Source: Chloroflexaceae bacterium (lineage in GTDB: Bacteria; Chloroflexota; Chloroflexia; Chloroflexales; Chloroflexaceae). Taken from it: a stretch of 64,000 nucleotides of DNA. The stretch's first letter is position 1. The number at the start of each line of letters is the position of its first letter. Where the stretch lies: NCBI GenBank assembly GCA_028282325.1, contig JANQID010000021.1:52518-116517 (forward strand), written 5' to 3'. Below the pieces are notes generated by a model. The model worked only from the letters and a program-made list of their open reading frames with translations. It searched no databases and was not told where the DNA came from. Both the position numbers and the translations under genes were made by a program. Positions 43,609-52,590 of this stretch are shown here, in pieces.

Positions 43609-44759
43609 ATGCTCGCATTGCCAGCGTGATCGATCACGCCTGCGTCGTATGGCTCAATTGGCGACATAGCGAACGGGCGCGCGTCTGGCTGGCAATGGCG
43701 AAGGTTGCGCTTGCGATCGTATTGCCGCTTCAGGTTGTTGCGTACCTGTTTTTGCTCCAGGCGACTATGCCGCTGGGTCGCGACGCCTGGGCCTATATCG
43801 GGGCTGCGCGTGCTATCGCTGCAGGCGGCGATCCTTATACGCTTGACATCGGGCGCTATGTGCCCGAAGCGACTGTTCCTGCGCCGCCCTACATCTATCC
43901 GCCGCTGCTCGCTATCCTGCTGATTCCGCTGATCCAACTTCCATTTCCTATCGCAATGAGCGTTTGGCAGGTGATCATTGCGCTTGCCACGCTCGCATTG
44001 ATAGTGTTGCTACGCCATCTGGTCGGCTGGAAGGTGGCGCTGATCGCCGTGCTGGCCTTTACGCCGACCTGGCGATCATGGTGGGATGGGCAAGTTAATG
44101 CGATCCTGGCGGCGCTGATGACGCTGGCATTGCTGGCGTTGCGTCGAGACGCTGCTACGCGCGCCGGCATCTGGCTTGCGCTCGGCGGAGCAATCAAGAT
44201 AATGCCTGGTGTTGCGTTTGTATCGCTGCTTGCGCGTCGGGTCTGGCGGAGCGTTGTCGCGGGAGGCGCTTTGATGCTGGGCGTTGTCGTGATCACGCTG
44301 CCGCTGGCGTCGTGGGAGACTTGGGGCAATGGCATGATCGCCGCGCTGACAACGCCGCGTCCCAATTCGTGGGTCAGTTCGTGGGGTGCCCTGGCAAGCC
44401 TCTTGCCCGGCGACATCGGAATTCTCGCACCGATTGCGTTAGGAACGACGATGCTGGCCATTACGTTTGTGCGTGCGCCAAAAACAACGCTGCCGCTGGC
44501 TCTCGCCGCGGCGTATATCTTGCCGCTGCTCGTCGCGCGTACTGTATGGGAGCATCACGCAGTCACCGTTCTGCCGGCGCTGGCGGTGCTGTGGAATTGG
44601 AATGCGCGTGGTCGCGGTTTGGCGTTCGTAGCCTGGTTGCTGATGGCGCTATTCAGCGGCTTCGCGATGACGCTCGCGCTCACCATATGCTGGCTGGCTT
44701 GTTGCTGGCCGCGCGTGATGATTGGTATGATGGATACGGTTTCGTCGGTTTCGTCATAG
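43605..44759 (+). CDS. GT87/DUF2029 membrane glycosyltransferase
   Basis: 384 residues, about 10 helices. First loop G-G-D-P-Y-T-L-D (about residue 70) and Y-I-Y-P-P-L-L-A-I-L (about 100), later G-G-A-I-K-I-M-P-G (about 200): this set is the GT87/DUF2029 pattern. Starts in the stop codon of the DPM1-like gene (ATGA at 43605), so both are translated together. Likely transfers the sugar made by that synthase to an extracytoplasmic glycan. Acceptor unknown. Confidence 0.84.
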   Translation: MNARIASVIDHACVVWLNWRHSERARVWLAMAKVALAIVLPLQVVAYLFLLQATMPLGRDAWAYIGAARAIAAGGDPYTLDIGRYVPEATVPAPPYIYPPLLAILLIPLIQLPFPIAMSVWQVIIALATLALIVLLRHLVGWKVALIAVLAFTPTWRSWWDGQVNAILAALMTLALLALRRDAATRAGIWLALGGAIKIMPGVAFVSLLARRVWRSVVAGGALMLGVVVITLPLASWETWGNGMIAALTTPRPNSWVSSWGALASLLPGDIGILAPIALGTTMLAITFVRAPKTTLPLALAAAYILPLLVARTVWEHHAVTVLPALAVLWNWNARGRGLAFVAWLLMALFSGFAMTLALTICWLACCWPRVMIGMMDTVSSVSS

Positions 44760-44771
44760 GGAACGGACATT

Positions 44772-46745
44772 GTGGCTATACCTCAACCATCTGCACACAG
44801 CCGCCCCCGTGGTATCGACCGATTCGTTTGGACGGCGCTCATCGCCTTTGGTGTGCTGCTGGCCGGTTTAAGCATTGCTCGGTATCAAGCCTACAACGCC
44901 GGTATGCTTGATCTGGGAAATATGGCGCAGGCGATCTGGAGCAGCACGCAGGGCCAGCCGTTGGTATTCACCTTCACCGATGGACCGACAAGCCGGCTGG
45001 CGCTCCATGTCGAATTGATCTATTTCCTGTTCACGCCATTCTACGCAATATGGCCCGATCCACGTCTGCTGTTGATTGTGCAGGCGGCGCTCTTTGCATC
45101 TGGCGTGATCCCGACCTATCGTCTGGCGGTGCGGCGTATCGAAAGCATTTTTGCGGCGCGTGCGGCAGCGCTGATCTACCTGCTCTACCCTGTGGCGCAG
45201 ACGGCGGTGCTGTTCGATTTCCACGGCGACACGCTGGCGATGCCGTTGCTATTATTCGCAATCGATGCCCTCGATCGGCGCGCGTGGCGATCGTATGCGG
45301 CTTTCATCGTGCTCGCGCTGAGTTGTAAATTCTATGTTGCGGCGCCGGTCACGCTGCTAGGCTGGGTTATCTGGCGCTCATATGGCTTGCGCCGCGCTGC
45401 GTTGATCACCAGCGGCGCGGGGGCGGCCTATGGAGCACTGGCCTTTTTTGTTATCCGTCCGCTCTTTTCCACCGCGCAAACTTCCAGTGCGCATCGTGGT
45501 TTGGAGTACATCACCTTCTACTTCGGTCAGTTTTCGGAACTACTGACCAGTTGGGATCAACGCCTGCTCAGCGCAATCATTGTTTTCGTTCCAGTCATGT
45601 TTGTGGCCTGGCGCGGCTGGCGCTGGCTGGTTCCGGCGCTGCCCGTCGCCGCTGCCGCATTGTTGAGCACTGGCCCTGGCGGCTCGTACGACTATCGCTA
45701 TCACCACTATGCCATTGCTGTGCCGTTTATTGTGATGGCAGCAGTTGATGGCGTAGCGCGCATGCGAAATGCAACTCACGCGCCAGCGCAACAAACAAAG
45801 TCGCGTCGGAAACGCAACTGGCGCGGCGATCTCGGATTGACCCTCGCAATTGTGCTCATCTTTAACGTCGCGCTTGTCGATACGCCGCTCAATCCGCTAT
45901 TCTGGCCGGGCATTCCGGGCGTAGGTCTGGATGACTCGATCTATGGTATTACTGCCCGTGATGGATTGAAAGACCGGTTTCTCACCGAACACGTGCCGCC
46001 CGGCGCGCCAATCGCTGCCTCGATGTTTCTCGCACCTCACCTTGCCAATCGCTCCACGCTCTATGTCACGCGATACCCTGATGAGCCTCGCGCCGAGCGT
46101 CTGGAGGGATTTCTGCCTCAGGTTGACTACGTTCTCGCTGATGCACTATTTGACTTTGTTATTCCCATTGATGAGATAACATACGCGGGCGGTCTGGATT
46201 ATGATCGTAGCGCGATCGAGCTAGTCTTGCGCGATCCCGATTTCGATCTTGTCGCTCGCCGCGATGGCTTGCTCCTATTTCAAAAAAATGCGCCGGAAGG
46301 CATAACACTGCATCAATCAATCGAGACGTTATCCGACGATAGATCGGATAAACCAGCGGAACTCAGGTTTAGTGATTCTCTAGAGCTGATGCATTACGAG
46401 AGCGAAACGCTAGGGAATCGCAGGTTGCGCGTAGTGTTTGATTGGCGCATTACGAGACCGCTTGATCAAACGCCGATTGTTGCGGTCAGCCGGATAGAAG
46501 GGGGAACCGGGTCACGTATCGTACACTTGCCGAGTTATGCGTTATTGCCGCCGCAACAATGGCGACCAGGCGTACTTATGCGTGAAACGCTTGACATTAC
46601 GGTGCCAAACAATTTGCCTTCAGGCGAGTATGAGCTATACACCGGTTGGTATGCGGTTACTTCTCCCGTGGCCAAAATGACCGATACGCGCAGCCTGATC
46701 GATGGCAGCCAGGAAGCGCTGGTCGGTATCCTGCGCGTTCCATAA
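44772..46745 (+). CDS. DUF2079 membrane protein with C-terminal soluble domain
   Basis: 657 residues. About 9-10 helices in the first 370. The first loop has Y-N-A-G-M-L-D-L-G-N-M-A-Q-A (about residue 35), the hallmark of DUF2079, a GT-C-like family. It is followed by the soluble part: a central domain (about 375-500, with D-Y-V-L-A-D-A) and a beta-rich C-terminal domain (about 520-657, with R-V-V-F-D-W-R-I). Such proteins occur with polysaccharide genes and are suspected polyprenyl-phosphate-sugar transferases. GTG 44772 lies 13 bases after the preceding stop. No catalysis has been shown for the family that I know of. Confidence 0.85.
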   Translation: MAIPQPSAHSRPRGIDRFVWTALIAFGVLLAGLSIARYQAYNAGMLDLGNMAQAIWSSTQGQPLVFTFTDGPTSRLALHVELIYFLFTPFYAIWPDPRLLLIVQAALFASGVIPTYRLAVRRIESIFAARAAALIYLLYPVAQTAVLFDFHGDTLAMPLLLFAIDALDRRAWRSYAAFIVLALSCKFYVAAPVTLLGWVIWRSYGLRRAALITSGAGAAYGALAFFVIRPLFSTAQTSSAHRGLEYITFYFGQFSELLTSWDQRLLSAIIVFVPVMFVAWRGWRWLVPALPVAAAALLSTGPGGSYDYRYHHYAIAVPFIVMAAVDGVARMRNATHAPAQQTKSRRKRNWRGDLGLTLAIVLIFNVALVDTPLNPLFWPGIPGVGLDDSIYGITARDGLKDRFLTEHVPPGAPIAASMFLAPHLANRSTLYVTRYPDEPRAERLEGFLPQVDYVLADALFDFVIPIDEITYAGGLDYDRSAIELVLRDPDFDLVARRDGLLLFQKNAPEGITLHQSIETLSDDRSDKPAELRFSDSLELMHYESETLGNRRLRVVFDWRITRPLDQTPIVAVSRIEGGTGSRIVHLPSYALLPPQQWRPGVLMRETLDITVPNNLPSGEYELYTGWYAVTSPVAKMTDTRSLIDGSQEALVGILRVP

Positions 46746-46780
46746 CATAGCGCCTTGTCTTGAAAAATACTATGGTCTGG

Positions 46781-46810
46781 TTGCTGCATTGTTGGCCTCC
46801 GCCCTATAAT
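46781..46810 (+). promoter_or_regulatory. Promoter within the glycan locus
   Basis: TTGCTG (46781-46786) and an exact TATAAT (46805-46810), 18 bases apart. A transcript starting near 46817 would give the third DPM1-like gene a leader of about 145 bases carrying a foldable segment at 46861-46903. Confidence 0.6.
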
Positions 46811-46860
46811 GAACCTGAATGTTAGAAAGCGCAACTTGGCGATCTCAGGTCTCCGGATCG

Positions 46861-46903
46861 AAAAGTGTAGGATGCACTTTTAGCCGCGGTTCGGATTATC
46901 CTA
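46861..46903 (+). ncRNA. Candidate leader RNA structure (pseudoknot)
   Basis: AAAAGTG (46861-46867) pairs with CACTTTT (46875-46881). The seven-base loop contains TAGGAT (46868-46873), which is exactly complementary to ATCCTA at 46898-46903. Both pairings together form an H-type pseudoknot in the leader of the gene at 46961. It matches no riboswitch class I know; chance cannot be excluded without comparison. Confidence 0.35.
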
Positions 46904-46960
46904 CGCTTCAGGTCAATCAGGCAAGCGGGCATCGTTTCACCTGTGGAAAGGATCTGGTTT

Positions 46961-47983
46961 ATGCATAAGCATACCAGTATACAACAGCATCCAGCGTTCA
47001 CATTCCCCTCAGTTCAACGGATCTGTTCGTTAGCGCTCTCCATTGTCGTACCTGTGTACAATGAGGATGAAAGTCTGCCGCCACTGCACCGGCGTTTGAC
47101 CCAGGTTCTTGAGACTGCGCCGCTCGCCTATCGGAATAGCTACGAGATCATCTTTGTCGATGATGGCAGCCGCGATAGCAGCTTCGATGTCTGCGCCAAG
47201 ATCCAGCAGAGTGATCCGCGTGTGCGAGTCGTGCAATTTCGACGAAATTTCGGCAAAACAGCCGCGCTCAATGCCGGTTTTGCCATCGCTCGCGGCGGGC
47301 GGATCATAACGATCGACGCCGATATGCAAGAGGATCCCGGCGATATGTTTAAGTTGCTTGAGCAGATCGATCAAGGCTATGATCTGGTTTCCGCCTGGCG
47401 TAAACAACGCAATGATCCCCTCTCCAAAACATTGCCCTCGCGGGTGTTTAATGCTGTCGTATCACAGATGACGGGCGTACATCTGCACGATTTCAACTGT
47501 GGATTTAAAGCCTATACCTGCGAGGTAGTAGAAGATGTGCAACTCTACGGCGAGATGCATCGCTTTATCCCGGTTCTAGCAACCCAACGCGGATTTCGTG
47601 TGACGGAAGTTCCGGTCGCCCATCAACCTCGACGCTTCGGAAAGAGCAAGTTTGGCTTCAAGCGTTTGGGAAGAGGCTATCTGGATTTTATACAGGTGCT
47701 GTTTTTAACGAGCTATCTTCGGCGTCCGCTTCGTTTGTTCGGATCGATAGGAACAATCTTGACGGTGGTAGGAACGTTGATCTGCGTTTATCTAGCCGTA
47801 CTCTGGTTTCAAGGGTATCGTCCCATTGGTGATCGACCGTTGTTGACGTTGGGGGTGCTCTTGATGATAACCGGCCTTCAATTTATCTCCACCGGGTTGA
47901 TCGGCGAGATGTTGCAATACAACAACTACAAGCCAGGCGATGAATATGCGGTACGGCAGATCCTTGAAACGACGCCTGAATAA
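46961..47983 (+). CDS. DPM1-like polyprenyl-phosphate sugar synthase (GT2)
   Basis: 340 residues from ATG 46961, preceded by AAAGGA; GTG 46943 is an in-frame alternative. Core motifs L-S-I-V-V-P-V-Y-N-E-D-E, V-D-D-G-S-R-D-S, T-I-D-A-D-M-Q-E-D-P-G-D and P-R-R-F-G-K-S-K-F-G, with two C-terminal helices, make it the third synthase of this type in the locus and closest to that at 42544. Its separate promoter suggests that its three-gene unit (with the methyltransferase and UPF0104 protein) can be expressed apart from the upstream genes. Confidence 0.9.
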   Translation: MHKHTSIQQHPAFTFPSVQRICSLALSIVVPVYNEDESLPPLHRRLTQVLETAPLAYRNSYEIIFVDDGSRDSSFDVCAKIQQSDPRVRVVQFRRNFGKTAALNAGFAIARGGRIITIDADMQEDPGDMFKLLEQIDQGYDLVSAWRKQRNDPLSKTLPSRVFNAVVSQMTGVHLHDFNCGFKAYTCEVVEDVQLYGEMHRFIPVLATQRGFRVTEVPVAHQPRRFGKSKFGFKRLGRGYLDFIQVLFLTSYLRRPLRLFGSIGTILTVVGTLICVYLAVLWFQGYRPIGDRPLLTLGVLLMITGLQFISTGLIGEMLQYNNYKPGDEYAVRQILETTPE

Positions 47984-47996
47984 GGAGTTTGATCCA

Positions 47997-48623
47997 TTGT
48001 CAAGAATATCTCAGCCTGATGTGTATTCCAGCAGCAACTTGCGCAAACACACCAGCGCTAATCCGCTCCAACGCTGGCTCCTGCGCCGTTTCCACCAGAC
48101 GGCTGCGCTGCTCTTTGCGCAAACTGCGGCGTGCAGCGTTCTGGATGCCGGTTGCGGCGAAGGCTTTGCGATGCGCGAAGTTCTTGGTTTGATTGATGCC
48201 GGACAGCAGCCTGAAAGCGTTGTCGGTCTCGATGGCAGCGCCGGCGCGCTGCACATTGCGCGATCATTGCATTCGCAGCGGGTCTTTGCGGCGGCTGATC
48301 TGCAAGAAATCCCGTTCGCCGATCAGAGCTTCGATCTCGTTATGTGTATGGAAGTGCTGGAGCACCTTGATCGACCCGAACGCGGCCTGGCCGAGTTGGT
48401 GCGCGTTAGTCGTCGCTGGCTGTTGTTGAGCGTGCCGAATGAGCCGTTCTTCCGTGGCGCGAATTTTTTGCGCGGCAAGAATATGCACGACTGGGGCAAT
48501 GATCCCGGACATATTAATCATTGGTCGGCCCAGTCATTTCTCCAATTTGTCGCCCAGTCCACCCTTATTGAAAGCTGGCGCACGAGTTTTCCATGGACTC
48601 TCGTACTGTGTCGCACCGCTTGA
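47997..48623 (+). CDS. SAM-dependent methyltransferase (class I)
   Basis: 208 residues from TTG 47997, with AAGGAG eight bases before it; the frame opens earlier (47940) but inside the previous gene. Motif I V-L-D-A-G-C-G-E-G-F (about residue 49) is canonical, motif II G-L-D-G-S (about 74) and E-V-L-E-H-L-D (about 117) follow, as in UbiE/Methyltransf_11 proteins. The gene is 13 bases after the synthase and overlaps the next by 31 bases. Role probably sugar or lipid methylation. Confidence 0.85.
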   Translation: MSRISQPDVYSSSNLRKHTSANPLQRWLLRRFHQTAALLFAQTAACSVLDAGCGEGFAMREVLGLIDAGQQPESVVGLDGSAGALHIARSLHSQRVFAAADLQEIPFADQSFDLVMCMEVLEHLDRPERGLAELVRVSRRWLLLSVPNEPFFRGANFLRGKNMHDWGNDPGHINHWSAQSFLQFVAQSTLIESWRTSFPWTLVLCRTA

Positions 48624-49531
48624 GTCGCTCGCGCTGGGTCGCATTGCTGATCGGCGCGGGGATTTTGTGGGCGTGGGCGGTTTTTCTGCGCGGCCAACTC
48701 GATGAGCTACAGAGCTATCACTGGCGTATCGACGCGCTGCCGCTTGTGTTGGGGGTTCTGTGGGGCGCGATCTATTTTGGCGGTCTAGCGCTCTCCTGGG
48801 CCTTGCTTCTCCGCAGTATCGGCGGCGCGGAAACCGCTTCAACGTCGCTGTTGCTGGCCGGACGCGCATGGTTGCTGTCTATGATCACACGCTATGTTCC
48901 CGGCAATATCTGGCACGTGCTGAGTCGCGTAGCATTTGCGAGTCAACTTCAGGTTTCAGCGACGCGTGTGCTCGCGAGCGCGACGATCGAGCAAATATTG
49001 ACCATAATGGGCGCGCTTGCGTTGTTCGGCATAACCCTGCCTTTCTGGGGCGTACTGCCGGAATCGCGGAGCTGGTTGCTGCTGCTATTGCTGCCCATCG
49101 GATTGTTGGCGCTCCATCCGCGCGTATTGGGGACGGTGCTGAAGTGGGCCGCCGATCGCCTGCAACGTCCTGAACTGGCCTGGAACTATGCCTACGCCCA
49201 ACTATTGACGCTTTTGCTGGCATTTGTCGGGGCAAATCTCTGCGCGGGACTCTCGCTCTATACGTTGCTCTGGGGGCTAACAACCGTCAGCCCTGGTCAG
49301 TTGCCGTTCGTGGTTGGCGCATCCGCTCTGGCCTGGGTCGTTGGCTATCTGAGCTTCTTCACGCCGAGCGGCCTCGGCGTCCGCGAAGCATCGCTGACAG
49401 CGTTGCTCGCTGTGGTCTACCCGTTGCCGGCGGCGATTATCGGCAGCCTGTTGTTTCGTGTGGTTATAACGATTGGGGAACTGCTTGCTGCAATCGTCGC
49501 CTGGCTTGCAGGGCGGCGATTGATTCGGTAG
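48593..49531 (+). CDS. UPF0104/LPG_synthase_TM-type membrane protein
   Basis: 312 residues, about 8 membrane helices. The central R-A-W-L-L-S-M-I-T-R-Y-V-P-G-N-I-W (about residue 90) and the later S-F-F-T-P-S-G-L-G-V-R-E-A (about 258) are the conserved stretches of the UPF0104/lysylphosphatidylglycerol-synthase transmembrane (flippase-like) superfamily. Members near polysaccharide genes are thought to move or shield lipid-linked sugars. It ends the unit and the glycan locus. Start ATG 48593 overlaps the methyltransferase; GTG 48608 is an alternative. Confidence 0.8.
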   Translation: MDSRTVSHRLSRSRWVALLIGAGILWAWAVFLRGQLDELQSYHWRIDALPLVLGVLWGAIYFGGLALSWALLLRSIGGAETASTSLLLAGRAWLLSMITRYVPGNIWHVLSRVAFASQLQVSATRVLASATIEQILTIMGALALFGITLPFWGVLPESRSWLLLLLLPIGLLALHPRVLGTVLKWAADRLQRPELAWNYAYAQLLTLLLAFVGANLCAGLSLYTLLWGLTTVSPGQLPFVVGASALAWVVGYLSFFTPSGLGVREASLTALLAVVYPLPAAIIGSLLFRVVITIGELLAAIVAWLAGRRLIR

Positions 49532-49576
49532 TTCAAGGCAAGTGCGAATAATTGGCGGTGGTTGTGCGAAAGATCA

Positions 49577-49689
49577 TATAGCAATCCTACTCAGGTTGTG
49601 AAGTCACGGTAGTGCCGCCTTCAGGCGGTTCCCTTCGCCGCCTGAAGGCGGCACTACGCAATCTTTACGACTGCGGTAGGATTGCTATA
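49577..49689. mobile_element. MITE-like inverted-repeat element, 113 bases
   Basis: Ends TATAGCAATCCTAC (49577-49590) and its exact reverse complement (49676-49689). Nested inside is a perfect 18-base-pair hairpin, AGTGCCGCCTTCAGGCGG (49611-49628) with 49638-49655, around a 9-base loop. It encodes nothing. The structure (terminal plus internal inverted repeats, no target duplication that I can see) is that of a non-autonomous mobile element or a REP-type repeat. It lies between the end of the glycan locus and a zinc-finger gene. Confidence 0.75.
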
Positions 49690-49749
49690 GCGAGAAAACG
49701 CTTATAATCTTTTCCTAATCTTGCTTCAGTATTAATGTGCGAGGATTCT

Positions 49750-49962
49750 ATGAATTGCTGGCATTGTGAACGACCCGCGCACGGCGTCTGCGCATTTTGC
49801 GGACGAGCGGTATGCCGCGACCATGCCCAGGAGTTGCCGCACATTGTGGCAGTGTATCGCGATCAAAAAGGTATGCATCAGGCGATTGTTACAGCCAGAG
49901 CGCTCTATTGCGGCGTGTGCGAGCCGCGTGAAGACCCGATTGAGATGCCTGAACTCTCGTAA
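49750..49962 (+). CDS. Small zinc-finger protein
   Basis: 70 residues with eight Cys and several His: C-W-H-C, C-A-F-C-G-R-A-V-C-R-D-H, then C-G-V-C. The C-x2-C...C-x2-C...C-x2-H spacing resembles B-box or RING-like zinc folds seen in short prokaryotic proteins. I do not recognise a named family. ATG 49750 has GAGG before it; the upstream in-frame GTG 49735 has none. Alone between the repeat element and a convergent kinase gene. Role unknown; nucleic-acid or protein binding is a guess. Confidence 0.72.
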   Translation: MNCWHCERPAHGVCAFCGRAVCRDHAQELPHIVAVYRDQKGMHQAIVTARALYCGVCEPREDPIEMPELS

Positions 49963-49967
49963 TTCGG

Positions 49968-50004
49968 TATAGGGATCTGCGAAGCAACGCGACTGATCCC
50001 TATA
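49968..50004. terminator. Hairpin between convergent genes
   Basis: TATAGGGATC (49968-49977) pairs with 49995-50004, ten base pairs around a 17-base loop, between the stop of the zinc-finger gene and that of the kinase. No clear T-run on either side, so it is a weak or factor-dependent terminator candidate. Confidence 0.5.
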
Positions 50005-50017
50005 TCGCTTGCATTCG

Positions 50018-52432
50018 TTATGCCATTATTTCGCGTTGACGCTGTTTCCATGCCTCGTGCAATGCCTTGAGGATGTCGTCTAGCTCGAACGGCTTGCGTA
50101 AAACGCCAACGGCGCCCGCTTCCAGCGCCTGTTTGATCTGTTGATCCGGCGCCTGGCCCGTACAGATAAGCACCGTGGCGTTTGGATCAAGCGCCCGCAA
50201 GGCTCGAACCACCCCGACGCCGCTCATCCCCGGCATTGCCATATCGGAGATTACCAGCTCAAAGGTTGCTGAGCGATACGCATTTAAGGCTGATGTGCCA
50301 TCATTCGCAATGGCGACTTGGTGGCCGGAGCGTTCTAACAGGCTCTTCAGCGCGGTGCCGATGTTGGGATCGTCATCGACGACCAAGATGCGCAACGCCG
50401 GCATCTGTCCGTTATCGCGCTCAGCGTCTGGCGTTTTCGCAGGTGCCTCTTCGGTGATGACAGGCAAATGCACCGTCATCGTGGCGCCTTGACCCGGCGC
50501 GCTATCAATGTCAATCGCGCCGCCATGGCTTTGTACAATGCCGTAGGAAACCGATAGCCCCAGACCGGTTCCCGACGTCTGGCTGCCCCCTAGAGCGCCC
50601 TTGGTGGTCACGAACGGCTCGAAGATTTTATCGCGGATTTCATCGGGAATACCGCATCCTGTGTCGCGCACCTTGAAGCTGATTGTTTCGTCGTCGCCTT
50701 CCAGTGTGACGGTGAGACGACCGCCATCGGCTTTCATCGCGTCCCGCGCATTCGTCAGCAGATTAAGAAACACCTGCGAGATCTGTCCCGGGTCGCAAAT
50801 GGTCAATGGCACCGGCTTGATGTGGCGTTCAACCGAGATGTTAAACTTGCGCAGCTCTATCTCCATAAGCATCAATGTGCCTTCGATATGCTCGCGCAGA
50901 TCGCTCAATTCGCGGCGGGGCTTCTGCCGGCGGGCAAACGTAAGCAGGCTGCCGGTAATGCTCTTACCCCGTTTGCATGTGTCCACAACAACTTTGAGTG
51001 ACTCATTCTTTGTATCGGTATCGTCGCTGGCTAATCCGAGTTGCGCATACCCGAGCATACCCGCCAGCAAATTGTTAAACTCATGACCGATGCCGGCAGA
51101 GAATGTCCCAAGGGCGGCGAGCTTCGAAGATTGAACAATCTCGGCCTGTTTTTCCTGGACTTCGCGGAAGAGACGCGCGTTTTCTAGCACCATCGCCGTT
51201 TGGCGCGCGAACGCGGCGAGAATGCGCTGTTCGTCTTCGCGCAAGCCACGCAACTCGACAAACGCAAGGCAGATCATGCCCAACGCACGTTGTTCGGCGA
51301 TTAGTGGGATCGCGATCAGCGCATTCCAATAACGCTCGTCAGACAAGGCGGAAAGCGGCGCCAATGTTTGAACTCGCTGGTCGGTGACAACAACCACCCT
51401 TTGGCGTTTGAGGACAGGTTCATAGCTCTGCGGCCAGGGGGCGATGAAGGGGCCGTGGCCTTGTGGCTGGATAGGCAAATTGTGCCACGCGACCATCCGT
51501 GGCTGCTGATCATCATCGAGCAGCGTTACCCAGCCGCTGGAAGCGCCGAGCAAACTTGCCAGCCGGTCGCAGAGTGTTTTGAGCATTGTCGGCACATCAC
51601 GGGTTGCGATAAGCGTAATCGCCAGATTTTGCAGACGTTCAAGCTTGCTATTGACTTCGCTGGCTGAAGCCGCCAGGTTCTGTACTTCGGTGCTGCGGTG
51701 ATGGAGTTCGGACTGGTTGTGAAGTGTGCGATAGACGACCACGATCGGCACAATGCCAAGCATAAACGCCCAGCCGCTGATCTCCCACAATGTTGCCAGC
51801 AGACCGCCCAACGGCGCGAGGATCAGCATATGCCACAACAACTCTTCTCTGCGACCACGCCAGCTATCCCGAAATGATTTGCCCTCATTCAGCGCCAGCA
51901 ACGCAGTTTCCGCTGCGCGCTCTACGCCATAGACGATTGAACCGGAGATCAACAAGCCAATGAGCGATATTAGGGTTGTATAGGGCAATTGTTCGGCAAG
52001 ATTCAGAAACGGATCCAACATCCAGATCAGTGTGGTGATCGCTGTAGCTAACATAAATGCAAGCCAGCGTACCGAGATAACCGAAGCCGTTTGCCACCAG
52101 GGCGTCTCGCGGGCTAGTGACGCAGAGAATGATCCGAGGGCGATTGCAACCAGCAACATTGGCCAACTCAGCGCGGTCATGCCCGTGATCAGCAATGCTA
52201 CCGCGATCGATACCACGCGGCCATTATCCATATGAAACGCCGTCAAATCGGCGATAGTCAGCCCAACCGCAAAGATCAGCGCCGAAAGCAGTTGGAATAA
52301 GAGCGGCGAGGTGATCGGGATGAGCGCAAAATCATAGCGTGAGTAGAGAAACAGGGAGCCGAAAAAGAACAGAAGTGCCAACAACCATAAACCGATAAGA
52401 TAGTTGCGAGCGGCCTGGGGAAACGCGCGCAT
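50018..52432 (-). CDS. Hybrid histidine kinase: membrane sensor, GAF, HisKA, HATPase, receiver
   Basis: 804 residues from ATG 52432 (ATG 52438 two codons earlier lies too close to GGAG). About 8 N-terminal helices (10-240), a GAF domain (about 270-420), HisKA with G-I-G-H-E-F-N-N-L-L-A-G (His 450), HATPase_c (D-T-G-C-G-I-P-D; G-T-G-L-G-L-S), and a receiver domain from about 685 with V-V-D-D-D and phospho-acceptor S-D-M-A-M-P-G (Asp 730). It may phosphorylate itself and pass the phosphate to an unlinked partner. No output domain or regulator gene is adjacent. The signal is unknown. Confidence 0.92.
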   Translation of the reverse strand: MRAFPQAARNYLIGLWLLALLFFFGSLFLYSRYDFALIPITSPLLFQLLSALIFAVGLTIADLTAFHMDNGRVVSIAVALLITGMTALSWPMLLVAIALGSFSASLARETPWWQTASVISVRWLAFMLATAITTLIWMLDPFLNLAEQLPYTTLISLIGLLISGSIVYGVERAAETALLALNEGKSFRDSWRGRREELLWHMLILAPLGGLLATLWEISGWAFMLGIVPIVVVYRTLHNQSELHHRSTEVQNLAASASEVNSKLERLQNLAITLIATRDVPTMLKTLCDRLASLLGASSGWVTLLDDDQQPRMVAWHNLPIQPQGHGPFIAPWPQSYEPVLKRQRVVVVTDQRVQTLAPLSALSDERYWNALIAIPLIAEQRALGMICLAFVELRGLREDEQRILAAFARQTAMVLENARLFREVQEKQAEIVQSSKLAALGTFSAGIGHEFNNLLAGMLGYAQLGLASDDTDTKNESLKVVVDTCKRGKSITGSLLTFARRQKPRRELSDLREHIEGTLMLMEIELRKFNISVERHIKPVPLTICDPGQISQVFLNLLTNARDAMKADGGRLTVTLEGDDETISFKVRDTGCGIPDEIRDKIFEPFVTTKGALGGSQTSGTGLGLSVSYGIVQSHGGAIDIDSAPGQGATMTVHLPVITEEAPAKTPDAERDNGQMPALRILVVDDDPNIGTALKSLLERSGHQVAIANDGTSALNAYRSATFELVISDMAMPGMSGVGVVRALRALDPNATVLICTGQAPDQQIKQALEAGAVGVLRKPFELDDILKALHEAWKQRQREIMA

Positions 52433-52590
52433 GCGCATGACTCCTTGACTATGCTATGCTGAGCGTCCATGCATGAGTAACGGAATTGACCTATGTGTAG
52501 CATAATGCTGCTACAAATGAACAACCATACTGTGGCAATTGAATGACAGTTCGTTTATGCAACAAAACCAGGGAGAAAATGCTGATTTTT

